NCBI GenBank assembly: GCA_016191845.1 | Contig: JACPVF010000013.1 | Span: 411,908-475,907 of the forward strand | Source of the DNA: Chloroflexota bacterium | GTDB lineage: Bacteria; Chloroflexota; Anaerolineae; Anaerolineales; Villigracilaceae | DNA: 64,000 bases | Direction: 5' to 3' | Notes under the pieces: model-generated | The model's database searches: none | What the model was told of the DNA's origin: nothing | The model's input: the letters and a program-made list of their open reading frames with translations, nothing else | Translations under genes and position numbers: made by a program | Part shown: positions 51,975 through 60,173 of the stretch, in pieces | How positions within the stretch are numbered: the stretch's first letter is position 1 | Layout: each line of letters opens with the position of its first letter

Positions 51975-53540
51975 ATGCTCAGAAGGCTGTTTCTGCTTGG
52001 GCTGTTGGCCGTATCTCTCTTTGCCCTGCCAACCCGCACCCAGGCGCAATCCAACCTTGCCACCCCGAACGTTTTCCGCGACGTATCCCAGTATCACTGG
52101 GCCGCTTCGTGGATCAACCAACTTTACAACGAAGGCGTGACAGGCGGTTGCTCGACCGATCCGCTCAAATATTGTCCCGATAACACCGTCAGCCGCGCGC
52201 AGATGGCGGTCTTCCTGGTGCGCGTCATCCACGGACAGAACTTCACCCCGCCTGCCGCCACCACCATCTTCGGGGATGTGCCCGCCAGCCATTGGGCCAA
52301 TCGCTGGATCAACCAACTCTACACCGACGGCGTGACGGGCGGATGCTCGACCTCGCCGCTGCTGTTCTGCCCCGATACGGGCGTCAGCCGCGCCCAGATG
52401 GCGGTCTTCCTGTTGCGCGCCGTGAACGGAAAGAATTACACGCCGCCTGCTTCAGGGAACCTCTTCGGCGATGTGCCCTCCAATTATTGGGCTCACGATT
52501 GGATCGGCCAGTTCTACAGCGCGGGCTACACAGGCGGATGCACTACCTCGCCCCTGAATTTCTGCCCCGATATGTTGCTCAATCGCGCGCAAATGGCCGT
52601 CTTCCTCCTGCGCGCCATCCACGGCACGGCCTATTCGCCGCCCGCCATCCAGTTGATGGCGCCGAAGATCAACGGTTGCCAGATTCTCCCGCAAAATAAT
52701 GTCTGGAACACGCCCGTGGACGGGCTGCCCGTCCACCCGCTCTCCAATCAGTGGGTCAACACCCTTGGGCGGAGCGCCAATTTCCACATGCACTTCAGTT
52801 CGGGCACCTACAACAATGGCCCCATTGGTCTCCCCTACAATGTGGTCTCTGGCGCGAGCGTCACCAAGTACAACGTCAACTTCCAGTATTACCTGCAATC
52901 GGACCCTGGCCCGTATCCCATCCCGAGCAATCCGCTGATCGAATGGGGCTCTGATTCCCATGTGCTGGTCCTCGACACCGACAACTGTCACTTGTATGAA
53001 CTGTACGAGGGAGCGTACGCCAACGGACAATGGAGCGCGGGTTCGGGCGCCGTCTGGGATCTAAGTTCGAACGCCCTGCGCCCCAACGGCTGGACCTCCG
53101 CCGACGCGGCAGGCCTGCCCATCCTGCCTGGACTGGTCCGCTACGATGAGGTGGCGTCGGGCTTCATCTACCATGCCCTGCGCTTCTCGGGGCGTTATGC
53201 AAACAGCTATATCTGGCCAGCCCGTCATCTTACCAGCGGCACCGCAGGCGTGCTGACTTCCACGCCGCCCTTCGGGGCCAGGTTCCGCCTGAAGGCCTCG
53301 TACGACATTTCAGGCTTCCCGCCCGAGATGCAGGTCATCCTGCAGGCCATGAAGACCTACGGCATCATCCTGGCCGACACCCAGACCAGCGACACACCGC
53401 GCTGGACAGTGCAGGGCACGCCCGACTCGCGCTGGGACCAGCTCATCGTCCACACCATGGATGTGTTGACGGGAGGCGACTTCGAGGCGGTGGATGAATC
53501 CAGCCTGATGCTCGACGTCAACTCGGGCCGCACACGCTAG
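51975..53540 (+). CDS. secreted protein: three SLH domains plus a large unknown domain (paralogue A)
   Basis: 521 residues. Signal peptide (LFLLGLLAVSLFALP...AQA), then three SLH repeats, each ending QMAVFLLRAI-type and containing a CSTDPLKYCPD-like Cys pair (residues about 30-210). Residues 220-521 form a domain shared with the next gene: NVWNTPVDGLPVHPLSNQWV, GSDSHVLVLDTDNCHLYELY, GLPILPGLVRYDEV, IWPARHLTSGTAGVL, ARFRLKASYDISGFPPEMQVILQAMKTYGIILAD. That domain carries His/Asp/Glu clusters that look enzymatic, but I cannot name it. AGGAGA precedes the ATG at 51975. Confidence 0.82.
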   Translation: MLRRLFLLGLLAVSLFALPTRTQAQSNLATPNVFRDVSQYHWAASWINQLYNEGVTGGCSTDPLKYCPDNTVSRAQMAVFLVRVIHGQNFTPPAATTIFGDVPASHWANRWINQLYTDGVTGGCSTSPLLFCPDTGVSRAQMAVFLLRAVNGKNYTPPASGNLFGDVPSNYWAHDWIGQFYSAGYTGGCTTSPLNFCPDMLLNRAQMAVFLLRAIHGTAYSPPAIQLMAPKINGCQILPQNNVWNTPVDGLPVHPLSNQWVNTLGRSANFHMHFSSGTYNNGPIGLPYNVVSGASVTKYNVNFQYYLQSDPGPYPIPSNPLIEWGSDSHVLVLDTDNCHLYELYEGAYANGQWSAGSGAVWDLSSNALRPNGWTSADAAGLPILPGLVRYDEVASGFIYHALRFSGRYANSYIWPARHLTSGTAGVLTSTPPFGARFRLKASYDISGFPPEMQVILQAMKTYGIILADTQTSDTPRWTVQGTPDSRWDQLIVHTMDVLTGGDFEAVDESSLMLDVNSGRTR

Positions 53541-53642
53541 GCAAATATCATTGTGAGGGCTGGGAGTCGGGTAATGCTCCTTACGCAGCACAACCCAGCC
53601 CGAAGTAATCTCCAGATTTTCCAGTTTTTTCGGGAGGCATCC

Positions 53643-55925
53643 ATGTTCAGGAAAATTCTCATGCTCGGGTGGACGGCCGCCCTGTTGCTCGCCAGTTTCG
53701 GCTCCGCGCAAGCCGCTCCCGTTTCGCGGCCGAGCGCCGTGCCCAATATTTTCCTCGATGTGTCACAACGGCATTGGGCCGTGGCCTGGATCAATCAACT
53801 CTACAACGAAGGCGTGACAGGGGGATGCTCCACCAACCCGCTCAAGTACTGCCCCGATGCCACCGTCAATCGCGCGCAGATGGCCGTCTTCCTTGGGCGC
53901 ATCGCCCATGGCAGTGCCTACACTCCTCCCGCTCCCGCAGATGTCTTCGGCGATGTCCCCACCACGCACTGGGCCAACGCCTGGATCAACCTGCTCTACG
54001 CCGACGGCGTGACGGGCGGCTGCTCCACCGACCCGTTACTGTTCTGCCCCGAAGTAGGCGTCAGCCGCGCGCAGATGGCGGTCTTCCTGCTGCGTGCCAC
54101 GCATGGACCGAGTTACACACCACCCACCTCAGGCGACGTCTTCACCGATGTCCCCGCCGACTACTGGGCGCACGATTGGATCAATCAGTTCTACGCCGAA
54201 GGCTTCACAGGCGGATGCGGAACTGCACCCCTGCGATACTGCCCCGACATGCTGCTCAACCGCGCCCAGATGGCCGTCTTCCTGCTGCGCGCCATCCACG
54301 GGCCGACCTATTCTCCGCCCGCCATCGACCTGGTCGGCCCAACCATCGGCGGCTGCCCGCTCTATCCGCTCAACAACGTCTGGAACACGCCCGTGGACGG
54401 GTTGCCCGTCCACGCCCGCTCAGCGCAGTGGATCAACTCCATCGGCGCGGGCACAGGCTTCCATATGGACTTTGGGTCGGGGACCTGGAACGGTGGCGCA
54501 ATCGGCATCCCGTATAACGTGGTTTCGGGGACCACGGTCACGAAATATTCTCCTGTCTTCCAGTATGCAGACGAGTCCGATGCGGGTCCCTACCCGCTTC
54601 CTATCAATCCGCTGCGGGAGTATGGCTCCGATCATCACATTCTCACCGTCGACACGGACGACTGTCATTTGTACGAACTGTACGCCGCAAGTTTTGTGAG
54701 CGGCAACTGGCATGCGGGCTCGGGCGCCATCTGGGATCTGAACTCGAATGCCCTGCGCCCCGCCGACTGGACCTCTGCCGATGCAGCGGGCCTGCCCATC
54801 CTGCCTGGGCTCGTCCGCTATGACGAGATCGAAGCGGGCGTCATCAATCACGCCCTGCGCTTCACCGCCAACTCCACCAACAGTTATATCTGGCCCGCGC
54901 GGCATCTTACCAGCGGCACGGCGGGCGTATTGACCTCCACGCCGCCGATGGGCGCGCGCTTCCGCTTGAAGGCCTCCTACGACATTTCAGGGTTTGCGCC
55001 CGAGATGCAGATCATCCTGCAGGCCATGAAGACCTACGGCATCATCCTGGCAGACAATGGTTCGGACTGGTACGTCAGCGGCACGCCCGATGAACGCTGG
55101 GACAACGACATGCTCCACACCCTCGACGTGCTGACAGGCGCAGACTTCGAAGCCGTGGACGAATCGAGCCTGATGGTGGACCCCGACTCGGGCCAGGCGC
55201 AAGCGCCGCAGGGGTACTGGCATCCATCCGTTGGACAGAGTCTCCAGATCCAATACGCGGGCGACCTTGATACAAGTTTCAACACCGACATCTACAACAT
55301 TGATCTGTTCGACGCCACGCCCGAACAGATCGCGGCGCTCAAGGGCCAGGGCAAAAAACTGATGTGCTATCTGAATGCTGGCTCCTGGGAGGATTGGCGG
55401 CCCGATGCGGCCAGCTATCCATCGTCCGTGCTGGGCAACGACTACGACGGCTGGCCTGGGGAGAAGTGGCTCGACATCCGCCAGATCGACACGCTCGCGC
55501 CCATTCTGCGTGCACGGCTCGACCTGTGCCGCTCCAAGGGCTTCGACGGTGTGGACCCTGATAACATCAACGGCTTTGCCAACAACACGGGCTTTCCGCT
55601 CACCGCGCAGGACCAGATCGCCTTCAACACCTGGCTGGCGGGCGAGGCCCACGCACGCGGACTGTCCATCGGCATGAAGAACGACTCGGAGCAGCTCGCC
55701 ACATTGCTGCCCTCCTTCGACTGGGCGCTCATCGAGGATTGCTACGCCCAGGGTTGGTGCGCCGACCTGGCGCCTTTCATTGCGGCGGGCAAGCCTGTCT
55801 TCTCGGTGGAATACACCGATAACAGCATCAACGTGACGCAGTATTGCACCCAGATGGCGAGCCTCGGATTCACAGGCATCGTCAAGAATCGCAGCCTGGA
55901 CGCGCCCTTGCAGGTCTGTCCATAA
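53643..55925 (+). CDS. secreted protein: three SLH domains, unknown domain and C-terminal GH114 domain (paralogue B)
   Basis: 760 residues. Signal peptide ending AQAA, three SLH repeats, the same approximately 300-residue domain as paralogue A, then about 215 extra residues typical of GH114 (endo-alpha-1,4-polygalactosaminidase-like). These read LQIQYAGDLDTSFNTDIYNIDLF, KKLMCYLNAGSWEDWRPD, KWLDIRQIDTLAPILRARLDLCRSKGFDGVDPDNINGF and GLSIGMKNDSEQLATLLPSFDWALIEDCY. Acids at GVDPDN and IEDCY are candidate catalytic residues. It probably acts on galactosaminogalactan-like polymers at the cell surface. Stop overlaps the next ATG by one base. Confidence 0.88.
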   Translation: MFRKILMLGWTAALLLASFGSAQAAPVSRPSAVPNIFLDVSQRHWAVAWINQLYNEGVTGGCSTNPLKYCPDATVNRAQMAVFLGRIAHGSAYTPPAPADVFGDVPTTHWANAWINLLYADGVTGGCSTDPLLFCPEVGVSRAQMAVFLLRATHGPSYTPPTSGDVFTDVPADYWAHDWINQFYAEGFTGGCGTAPLRYCPDMLLNRAQMAVFLLRAIHGPTYSPPAIDLVGPTIGGCPLYPLNNVWNTPVDGLPVHARSAQWINSIGAGTGFHMDFGSGTWNGGAIGIPYNVVSGTTVTKYSPVFQYADESDAGPYPLPINPLREYGSDHHILTVDTDDCHLYELYAASFVSGNWHAGSGAIWDLNSNALRPADWTSADAAGLPILPGLVRYDEIEAGVINHALRFTANSTNSYIWPARHLTSGTAGVLTSTPPMGARFRLKASYDISGFAPEMQIILQAMKTYGIILADNGSDWYVSGTPDERWDNDMLHTLDVLTGADFEAVDESSLMVDPDSGQAQAPQGYWHPSVGQSLQIQYAGDLDTSFNTDIYNIDLFDATPEQIAALKGQGKKLMCYLNAGSWEDWRPDAASYPSSVLGNDYDGWPGEKWLDIRQIDTLAPILRARLDLCRSKGFDGVDPDNINGFANNTGFPLTAQDQIAFNTWLAGEAHARGLSIGMKNDSEQLATLLPSFDWALIEDCYAQGWCADLAPFIAAGKPVFSVEYTDNSINVTQYCTQMASLGFTGIVKNRSLDAPLQVCP

Positions 55926-56527
55926 TGGGCGTGTTGATCGCCATCGTCGGCCCGAGCGGGGTGGGCAAGACCACGCTGTTGAATGCCCTCAATGTTGAGG
56001 GCATTTTTGCGGTCGGCCTCGAAAGCCACGCCGAGCGCCCCTTCCAGGCACTGTTCAAGGAGGACGCGCGCTACGCCCTGGCCAATCAACTCGATTATCT
56101 GATCTACCGCGCCGAACAGGAACGGGAACTGCGCGCCGACCCGCGTCCTGCGTTGACCGACGGCGGCCTGGACATGGACTTTTACGGCTTTACGCGACTC
56201 TTCCACGCGAACGGCTGGTTGACCGACCCCGAATTGGATCTGTGCCACCGCTTCCATGCGCTGACCCGCAGCCTGCTTCCGCCTCCCGATTTGATCGTGG
56301 CCCTGAGCGCCTCGCCCGAAGCCATCCGCGCGCGATTGGCCGCTCGAAACCGAATCAACATCGCGTCCGGGAAAGATGCCGAGGCGTTGGAGCGCTTCGT
56401 CGCGGAGTGGCTGGCCTCGGTCCCCGCGGAAAAGGTCCTGCGGCTCGACGTCACAGACGAGGATCCAGGCTATTCCCGCAGTGTGAGCCTCCTTCAAGTA
56501 AAATTGGCGGATCTTTCTTCGCGTTGA
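55925..56527 (+). CDS. deoxynucleoside kinase-like P-loop protein
   Basis: 200 residues. P-loop GPSGVGKTT at 9-17 (adjacent to MGVLIAIV), a NQLDYLIYRAEQEREL helix, DGGLDMDFYGFTRLF (DRS-like region altered) and LIVALSASPEAIRARLAARNR (LID arginines). The fold resembles dNK/thymidylate-kinase-like enzymes, but the usual DRS motif is not conserved. Starts in TAATG with the GH114 gene, so it is read from the same mRNA. Function unclear. Confidence 0.7.
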   Translation: MGVLIAIVGPSGVGKTTLLNALNVEGIFAVGLESHAERPFQALFKEDARYALANQLDYLIYRAEQERELRADPRPALTDGGLDMDFYGFTRLFHANGWLTDPELDLCHRFHALTRSLLPPPDLIVALSASPEAIRARLAARNRINIASGKDAEALERFVAEWLASVPAEKVLRLDVTDEDPGYSRSVSLLQVKLADLSSR

Positions 56528-56671
56528 GCGGAGTGAGCCGAAAGGTGAACGAAGTCGAAACGCAATAACCGACAGAGAAATTTATCCTTCGATCTCAAGA
56601 TTGTGACCGTCGCGCCATCCCGCCGCTCAGGACGAGCATAATCTTTAGATAGACTTTTATCAGAGGAAGCC

Positions 56672-57901
56672 ATGTCCCTGCCATTGCATCACCTTGACTT
56701 AAACCGCCCTGACTTTATCGCCGATCCCTACGCGGACCTCGCCCGCCTGCGCGAGGAAACCCCCATCTTCTACGATGAGTCCTGGAACAAGGTCTTCTTC
56801 ACGCGGCATGCCGACATCTCCGCGCTGTTGCGCGACAAGCGCCTGGGACGCTCGATCCTGCACATCCTCTCGCGCGATGAACTGGGCTGGCCCCCGCCCG
56901 ACCCGCGCCTGAAGGAGTTTCAGCGCTTCCAGGATAATGTCTTCATGGACTGGGAGCCGCCCGCGCACACGCGCCTGCGCTCGCTGGTCTCGAAGGTCTT
57001 CACACCCAAACGCGTGGAAAGCCTGCGCGGCAAGCTGGAGGCCACCGTCCATCAGTTGATCGATGCGGTCGAAGCGGACGGCGGCTGCGACTTCGTGCGC
57101 GACATCGCCGAGCCGCTGCCCGTGGCGATGATCGCCGACTTGCTGGGTGTCCCCGAGGCCGATCGGCATCGCCTGCGCCCGTGGTCAGCGGCCATCGTCA
57201 AGATGTACGAACTGGGCTACACCGACGAACAGGCTGAGGAAGCCAACCGCGCCGCCAGCGAATTCATGAGCTACATCGGCGAATTGGCGGCCGAGCGCCG
57301 CCTCCACCCGCAGGATGACCTGATCAGCGGGCTGGTGCAGGTCGAGGAGGCGGGCCAGACCTTGAGCGAGGACGAGTTGCGCGCCACCTGTATCTTCCTG
57401 CTCAACGCGGGACACGAGGCCACCGTCAATGGCTCGGCGCTGGGGCTGCGGGCGCTGCTGGGGCATCCCGAACAGCTGGCCGCGCTGAAGGAGGCCGTGG
57501 CGGGCGGGGACGTGTCCCTGCTCAAGACGGGCGTGGACGAGATGCTGCGCTACGACACACCCCTGCCGATGTTCGAACGCTACGTGCTGGAAGACCTGGA
57601 GATCGGCGGAGTGCGCCTCGAGCGCGGCATGGAGGTGGCCCTGCTGTACATCTCGGGCAACCGCGACCCGCTGCGCTTCGAGCGCGCCGACCAGTTCGAC
57701 CTGGCCCGCCGCGACAATCCGCTGTTGACCTTTGGACTGGGCACCCATTACTGCCTGGGGGCGCCGCTGGCCCGCCTGGAGATGCAGGTGCTGTTCGGAA
57801 CCCTGCTGCGGCGGCTGCCGAACGTCCATTTGGCGGGCGAGGCCGAGTTCGCGCGCGGGTTCGTCATCCGCGGGCTGGCGTCCCTGCCGATCGGGTTCTG
57901 A
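56672..57901 (+). CDS. cytochrome P450
   Basis: 409 residues. I-helix LLNAGHEATVNG (oxygen-binding Gly-His-Glu-Ala-Thr), ExxR in VDEMLRYDTP, and the heme-thiolate loop FGLGTHYCLGAPLARLEMQ with the Cys ligand. Soluble bacterial type. It needs a ferredoxin/reductase that is not in the window. Monocistronic: AGGAAG upstream, next gene has its own promoter. Substrate unknown. A monooxygenase suggests at least microaerobic life. Confidence 0.95.
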   Translation: MSLPLHHLDLNRPDFIADPYADLARLREETPIFYDESWNKVFFTRHADISALLRDKRLGRSILHILSRDELGWPPPDPRLKEFQRFQDNVFMDWEPPAHTRLRSLVSKVFTPKRVESLRGKLEATVHQLIDAVEADGGCDFVRDIAEPLPVAMIADLLGVPEADRHRLRPWSAAIVKMYELGYTDEQAEEANRAASEFMSYIGELAAERRLHPQDDLISGLVQVEEAGQTLSEDELRATCIFLLNAGHEATVNGSALGLRALLGHPEQLAALKEAVAGGDVSLLKTGVDEMLRYDTPLPMFERYVLEDLEIGGVRLERGMEVALLYISGNRDPLRFERADQFDLARRDNPLLTFGLGTHYCLGAPLARLEMQVLFGTLLRRLPNVHLAGEAEFARGFVIRGLASLPIGF

Positions 57902-57912
57902 TTTTCCTTCGC

Positions 57913-57941
57913 TTGAATTCGCCTTCCAAACCAGATATACT
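57913..57941 (+). promoter_or_regulatory. sigma70-type promoter
   Basis: TTGAAT (57913-57918), 17-nt spacer, TATACT (57936-57941), 33 nt before the next ATG. Confidence 0.7.
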
Positions 57942-57974
57942 CACCCCATTTCATCGCCAAAAGAGGAGAATACT

Positions 57975-58418
57975 ATGACAAACGAGTTCTATCGGTCGAG
58001 CGCCGTCTTCGGTGCGGGGCTGGGGGCCTGGATGGGTGCGCTGCTGGGCGCGGCTGCGGGCACCATCACCGTCACCTGGAACGGGACGTTGATCGGTGCG
58101 GGCGTGGGGCTGGCGCTTGGGGTGCTGACGGGGGCGCTGACGGGCCTGGCCACCGCCAAAACGGCGGGGACAACGGGCGGGGTCAGCATCGGGGCTTACA
58201 CAGGCATGGGGTTGGGCGCGATATGGGGCGCGGTCCTGGGTGCATCCATCCCCGATGCCTGGCGGATGGGCGTCAACACCCAACACACACCCGTGCTGGA
58301 TGCGTTGACCCAGGGCCGCTTCGAGACGGCCGTGCTGATCTGCTTTGCCCTGTCCATTCTGGGGACGGCGGTCGGGGCCTGGGTGAGCGGCAGGAATTTC
58401 ATCCCGCGCAAGGTGTGA
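57975..58418 (+). CDS. glycine-zipper membrane protein
   Basis: 147 residues, very Gly/Ala-rich (GAGLGAWMGALLGAAAG; GAGVGLALGVLTGALTGLATA; GAYTGMGLGAIWGAVLGA), four hydrophobic stretches and a basic C-terminus RNFIPRKV. AGAGGAG precedes the ATG at 57975. Function unknown. Last clearly chromosomal gene before the integron. Confidence 0.7.
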   Translation: MTNEFYRSSAVFGAGLGAWMGALLGAAAGTITVTWNGTLIGAGVGLALGVLTGALTGLATAKTAGTTGGVSIGAYTGMGLGAIWGAVLGASIPDAWRMGVNTQHTPVLDALTQGRFETAVLICFALSILGTAVGAWVSGRNFIPRKV

Positions 58419-58435
58419 GGTTATGAGTAGAGGTG

Positions 58436-58568
58436 GGATTTGACGGTCCGCCCGCTGCGCTGACCCTTCGGCGTGGGCGTAGATCATGGTGGTCTTTACG
58501 TCCCATCGGCTTTGCGCAAGACAGCCTTGTGCCGAGATTTCCTGCACGGTGCGGATACCGTATCGTTT
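58436..58568 (-). pseudogene. decayed integron-integrase C-terminus
   Basis: Minus-strand frame reads RYGIRTVQE, then about 12 altered residues, then WDVKTTMIYAHAEGSAQRADRQIPPL. This matches the last catalytic block of IntI/Xer tyrosine recombinases (GYDIRTVQELLGHxDVKTTMIYTHVL), including the nucleophile Tyr, but the LLGH segment is scrambled and the upstream part is gone. GC-rich like the chromosome. Its position and direction are those of the intI gene that would own the array to the right. Confidence 0.75.
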
Positions 58569-58601
58569 TGTTGGGGCGGCAGGGTTTAGGCTGTCATTCT
58601 G

Positions 58602-58631
58602 TTGTCGTTTTGGGTGACGAGGGCTTATAAT
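58602..58631 (+). promoter_or_regulatory. candidate cassette promoter (Pc)
   Basis: TTGTCG (58602-58607), 18-nt spacer, TATAAT (58626-58631), reading into the cassettes from the edge of the decayed integrase. Confidence 0.5.
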
Positions 58632-58645
58632 TTATGCATCCGTAC

Positions 58646-58728
58646 ATAAGCTATTATACCGAACAGTTCGGTATATCACGCCCCACGGGGGGATATAACC
58701 GAATGGTTCAGCCTAAGCGTAGTTAGGC
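58646..58728 (+). other. candidate integron attachment region (attI-like) with first core site
   Basis: Contains the perfect palindrome ATACCGAAC-A-GTTCGGTAT (58646-58664), a related ACCGAATGGTTC, and GCCTAA-GCGTAG-TTAGGC (58711-58728). The last is a simple inverted core site ending in GTTAGGC (58722-58728), where the first cassette would join. Confidence 0.6.
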
Positions 58729-58779
58729 GCTAAAAGCTTATGTGTTAACATCATCTTTCAAATCTCGGAGGAAAATCAA

Positions 58780-59280
58780 ATGTCGGATGAAAAAATTGTC
58801 AAGTTGAAACTCAAAACATCTCATGTGGAAATAGATTATGAAGGTAGTGAAGAATTTTTGCGTTCTGAACTTCTTAGTCTAATTACCGAAGTAGCAGAAA
58901 TTCATAGAGAAAACCCACCCATAGGAATTCCACAGAGAGTTGATGCGTCTAAGGGTAACGCCACTGGCGAGGCACAATCAACAATAAACCTATCTATGAA
59001 ATCAATAGCAGCAAAATTAAGCATTGAAACTGGAACTGATTTAGCGCTCGCTGCATGTGCATATCTTGCAATAGTAAAAGGGCTTGACACATTTAATCGA
59101 AAAGATATTCTTGAATCGATGAAAAGTGCTGCTAATTTTTATAAGCAAACCTACCGAAGCAACCTAAGTTCTTATCTTGATGCGCTTATCAAAGATGGAA
59201 AACTTCTTCATCAGGCGAATGAAGTTTACGCACTACAAGCACAAGTAAAGAATGAAATCGAGGCAAAACTTGGTTACTAA
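58780..59280 (+). CDS. cassette 1, gene 1: unknown protein
   Basis: 166 residues, AT-rich, CGGAGG 7 nt before the ATG. N-terminal beta part (KLKLKTSHVEIDYEGSEEFLRSELLSL) and a helical C-terminal part with an HTH-like look (FNRKDILESMKSAANFYKQTYRSNLSSYLDALIKDGKL). Overlaps the HEPN gene by 29 nt, so they form one unit: partner or antitoxin is a reasonable guess. No known family. Confidence 0.75.
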   Translation: MSDEKIVKLKLKTSHVEIDYEGSEEFLRSELLSLITEVAEIHRENPPIGIPQRVDASKGNATGEAQSTINLSMKSIAAKLSIETGTDLALAACAYLAIVKGLDTFNRKDILESMKSAANFYKQTYRSNLSSYLDALIKDGKLLHQANEVYALQAQVKNEIEAKLGY

Positions 59281-59995
59281 AGAAGAACTCATAAATTATC
59301 TCGCATCTGACGAAATGGCACGCCGAGATAAAATAATGATTATTCTTGCCTCGACAGGAAGCCCTTTACAGATAGCCGATATAAAAAGCATTGCGTCAGA
59401 CGCGGGCTTGCGCGAAATTGAAAAATGGAATGTGGCTGACGCGCTAGGAAAAGCTAAAGGTCTGATAACCAAGGTGAAAAATGGCTGGATACTCACATCA
59501 AAAGGTTCAGCATATGTAAATCAAGAATTACTGCATCATCCATTATCTACAAAACAAGCCGCAAAGAGTCTTAGACATTTATTGTCTAACATTAAGAGTC
59601 TAGAATCAAAAAAATTTGTTGAAGAAGCAATTCAATGTTTAGAAGTGGACGCTTATAAAGCGGCTGTTGTTTTTTCATGGATTGGTGCTATTTCTGTTTT
59701 ATACGACCATGTAATTGCATTTCGGCTTACTGATTTCAATAACGAGGCAAAAAACCGCGATGCAAAATGGAAAACAGCTTCAACTCGCGACGACTTAGCA
59801 AGAATGAAAGAGTCAGATTTTCTAGACATACTTGCTACGCTTTCAATTCTTGGAAAAAACGTCAAAGAACATCTAAAAAACACCTGTCTAAATTTGCGGA
59901 ATTCCTGTGGGCATCCAAGTTCACTAATTGTTGGTAAACATAATGTTGAAGCTCATATTGAGTTTTTAATTCAAAACGTTTTTGCTGTTTACTAA
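59252..59995 (+). CDS. cassette 1, gene 2: HEPN-type protein with N-terminal winged helix
   Basis: 247 residues. N-terminal winged-helix-like region (IMIILASTGSPLQIADIKSIASDAGL...ADALGKAKGLITKVKNGWILTSKG), then a helical domain ending in CLNLRNSCGHPSSLIVGKHNVEAHIEFLI. R216-x4-H221 (RNSCGH) is the HEPN RNase signature. The start may instead be TTG 59270. HEPN proteins are common toxins and anti-phage effectors, so this pair may be a defence or addiction module carried by the cassette. Confidence 0.7.
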   Translation: MKSRQNLVTKEELINYLASDEMARRDKIMIILASTGSPLQIADIKSIASDAGLREIEKWNVADALGKAKGLITKVKNGWILTSKGSAYVNQELLHHPLSTKQAAKSLRHLLSNIKSLESKKFVEEAIQCLEVDAYKAAVVFSWIGAISVLYDHVIAFRLTDFNNEAKNRDAKWKTASTRDDLARMKESDFLDILATLSILGKNVKEHLKNTCLNLRNSCGHPSSLIVGKHNVEAHIEFLIQNVFAVY

Positions 59996-60001
59996 AACCG
60001 C

Positions 60002-60131
60002 GCCTAACAAAGCGTGCACCTGACGCTGGGGATTCTGCGCACATCCCAAGCAGTTTTCTACGCCTTAGCCTTTTTCTGGTCGGACGGCTTCGCCGTCCCC
60101 ACCCCAGCGCAGGTAACGCAAACCGTTAGGC
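60002..60131 (+). other. attC site 1
   Basis: GCCTAAC (60002-60008) ... GTTAGGC (60125-60131), 130 bp. The outer arms pair over about 25 bases: GCGTGCACCTGACGCTGGGG with CCCCAGCGCAGGTAACGC, with unpaired bases near the ends. The inner stem is GACGGC/GCCGTC. Orientation RYYYAAC then GTTRRRY gives a plus-strand array. Confidence 0.92.
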
Positions 60132-60173
60132 GCTTCGCGTAAAGTACAAAAACATAACAAGAAGGAGGATGTT

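Noticed and set aside
57951..58547. 198-codon minus frame across the glycine-zipper gene
   Set aside because: Only its first 40 codons resemble a protein (integrase C-terminus); the rest is antisense to a better supported gene. Recorded as a pseudogene instead.
60002..60131. tRNA gene in the hairpin-rich intergenic sequence
   Set aside because: The folding is that of attC, with RYYYAAC/GTTRRRY ends; no TΨC loop or acceptor-stem pattern.
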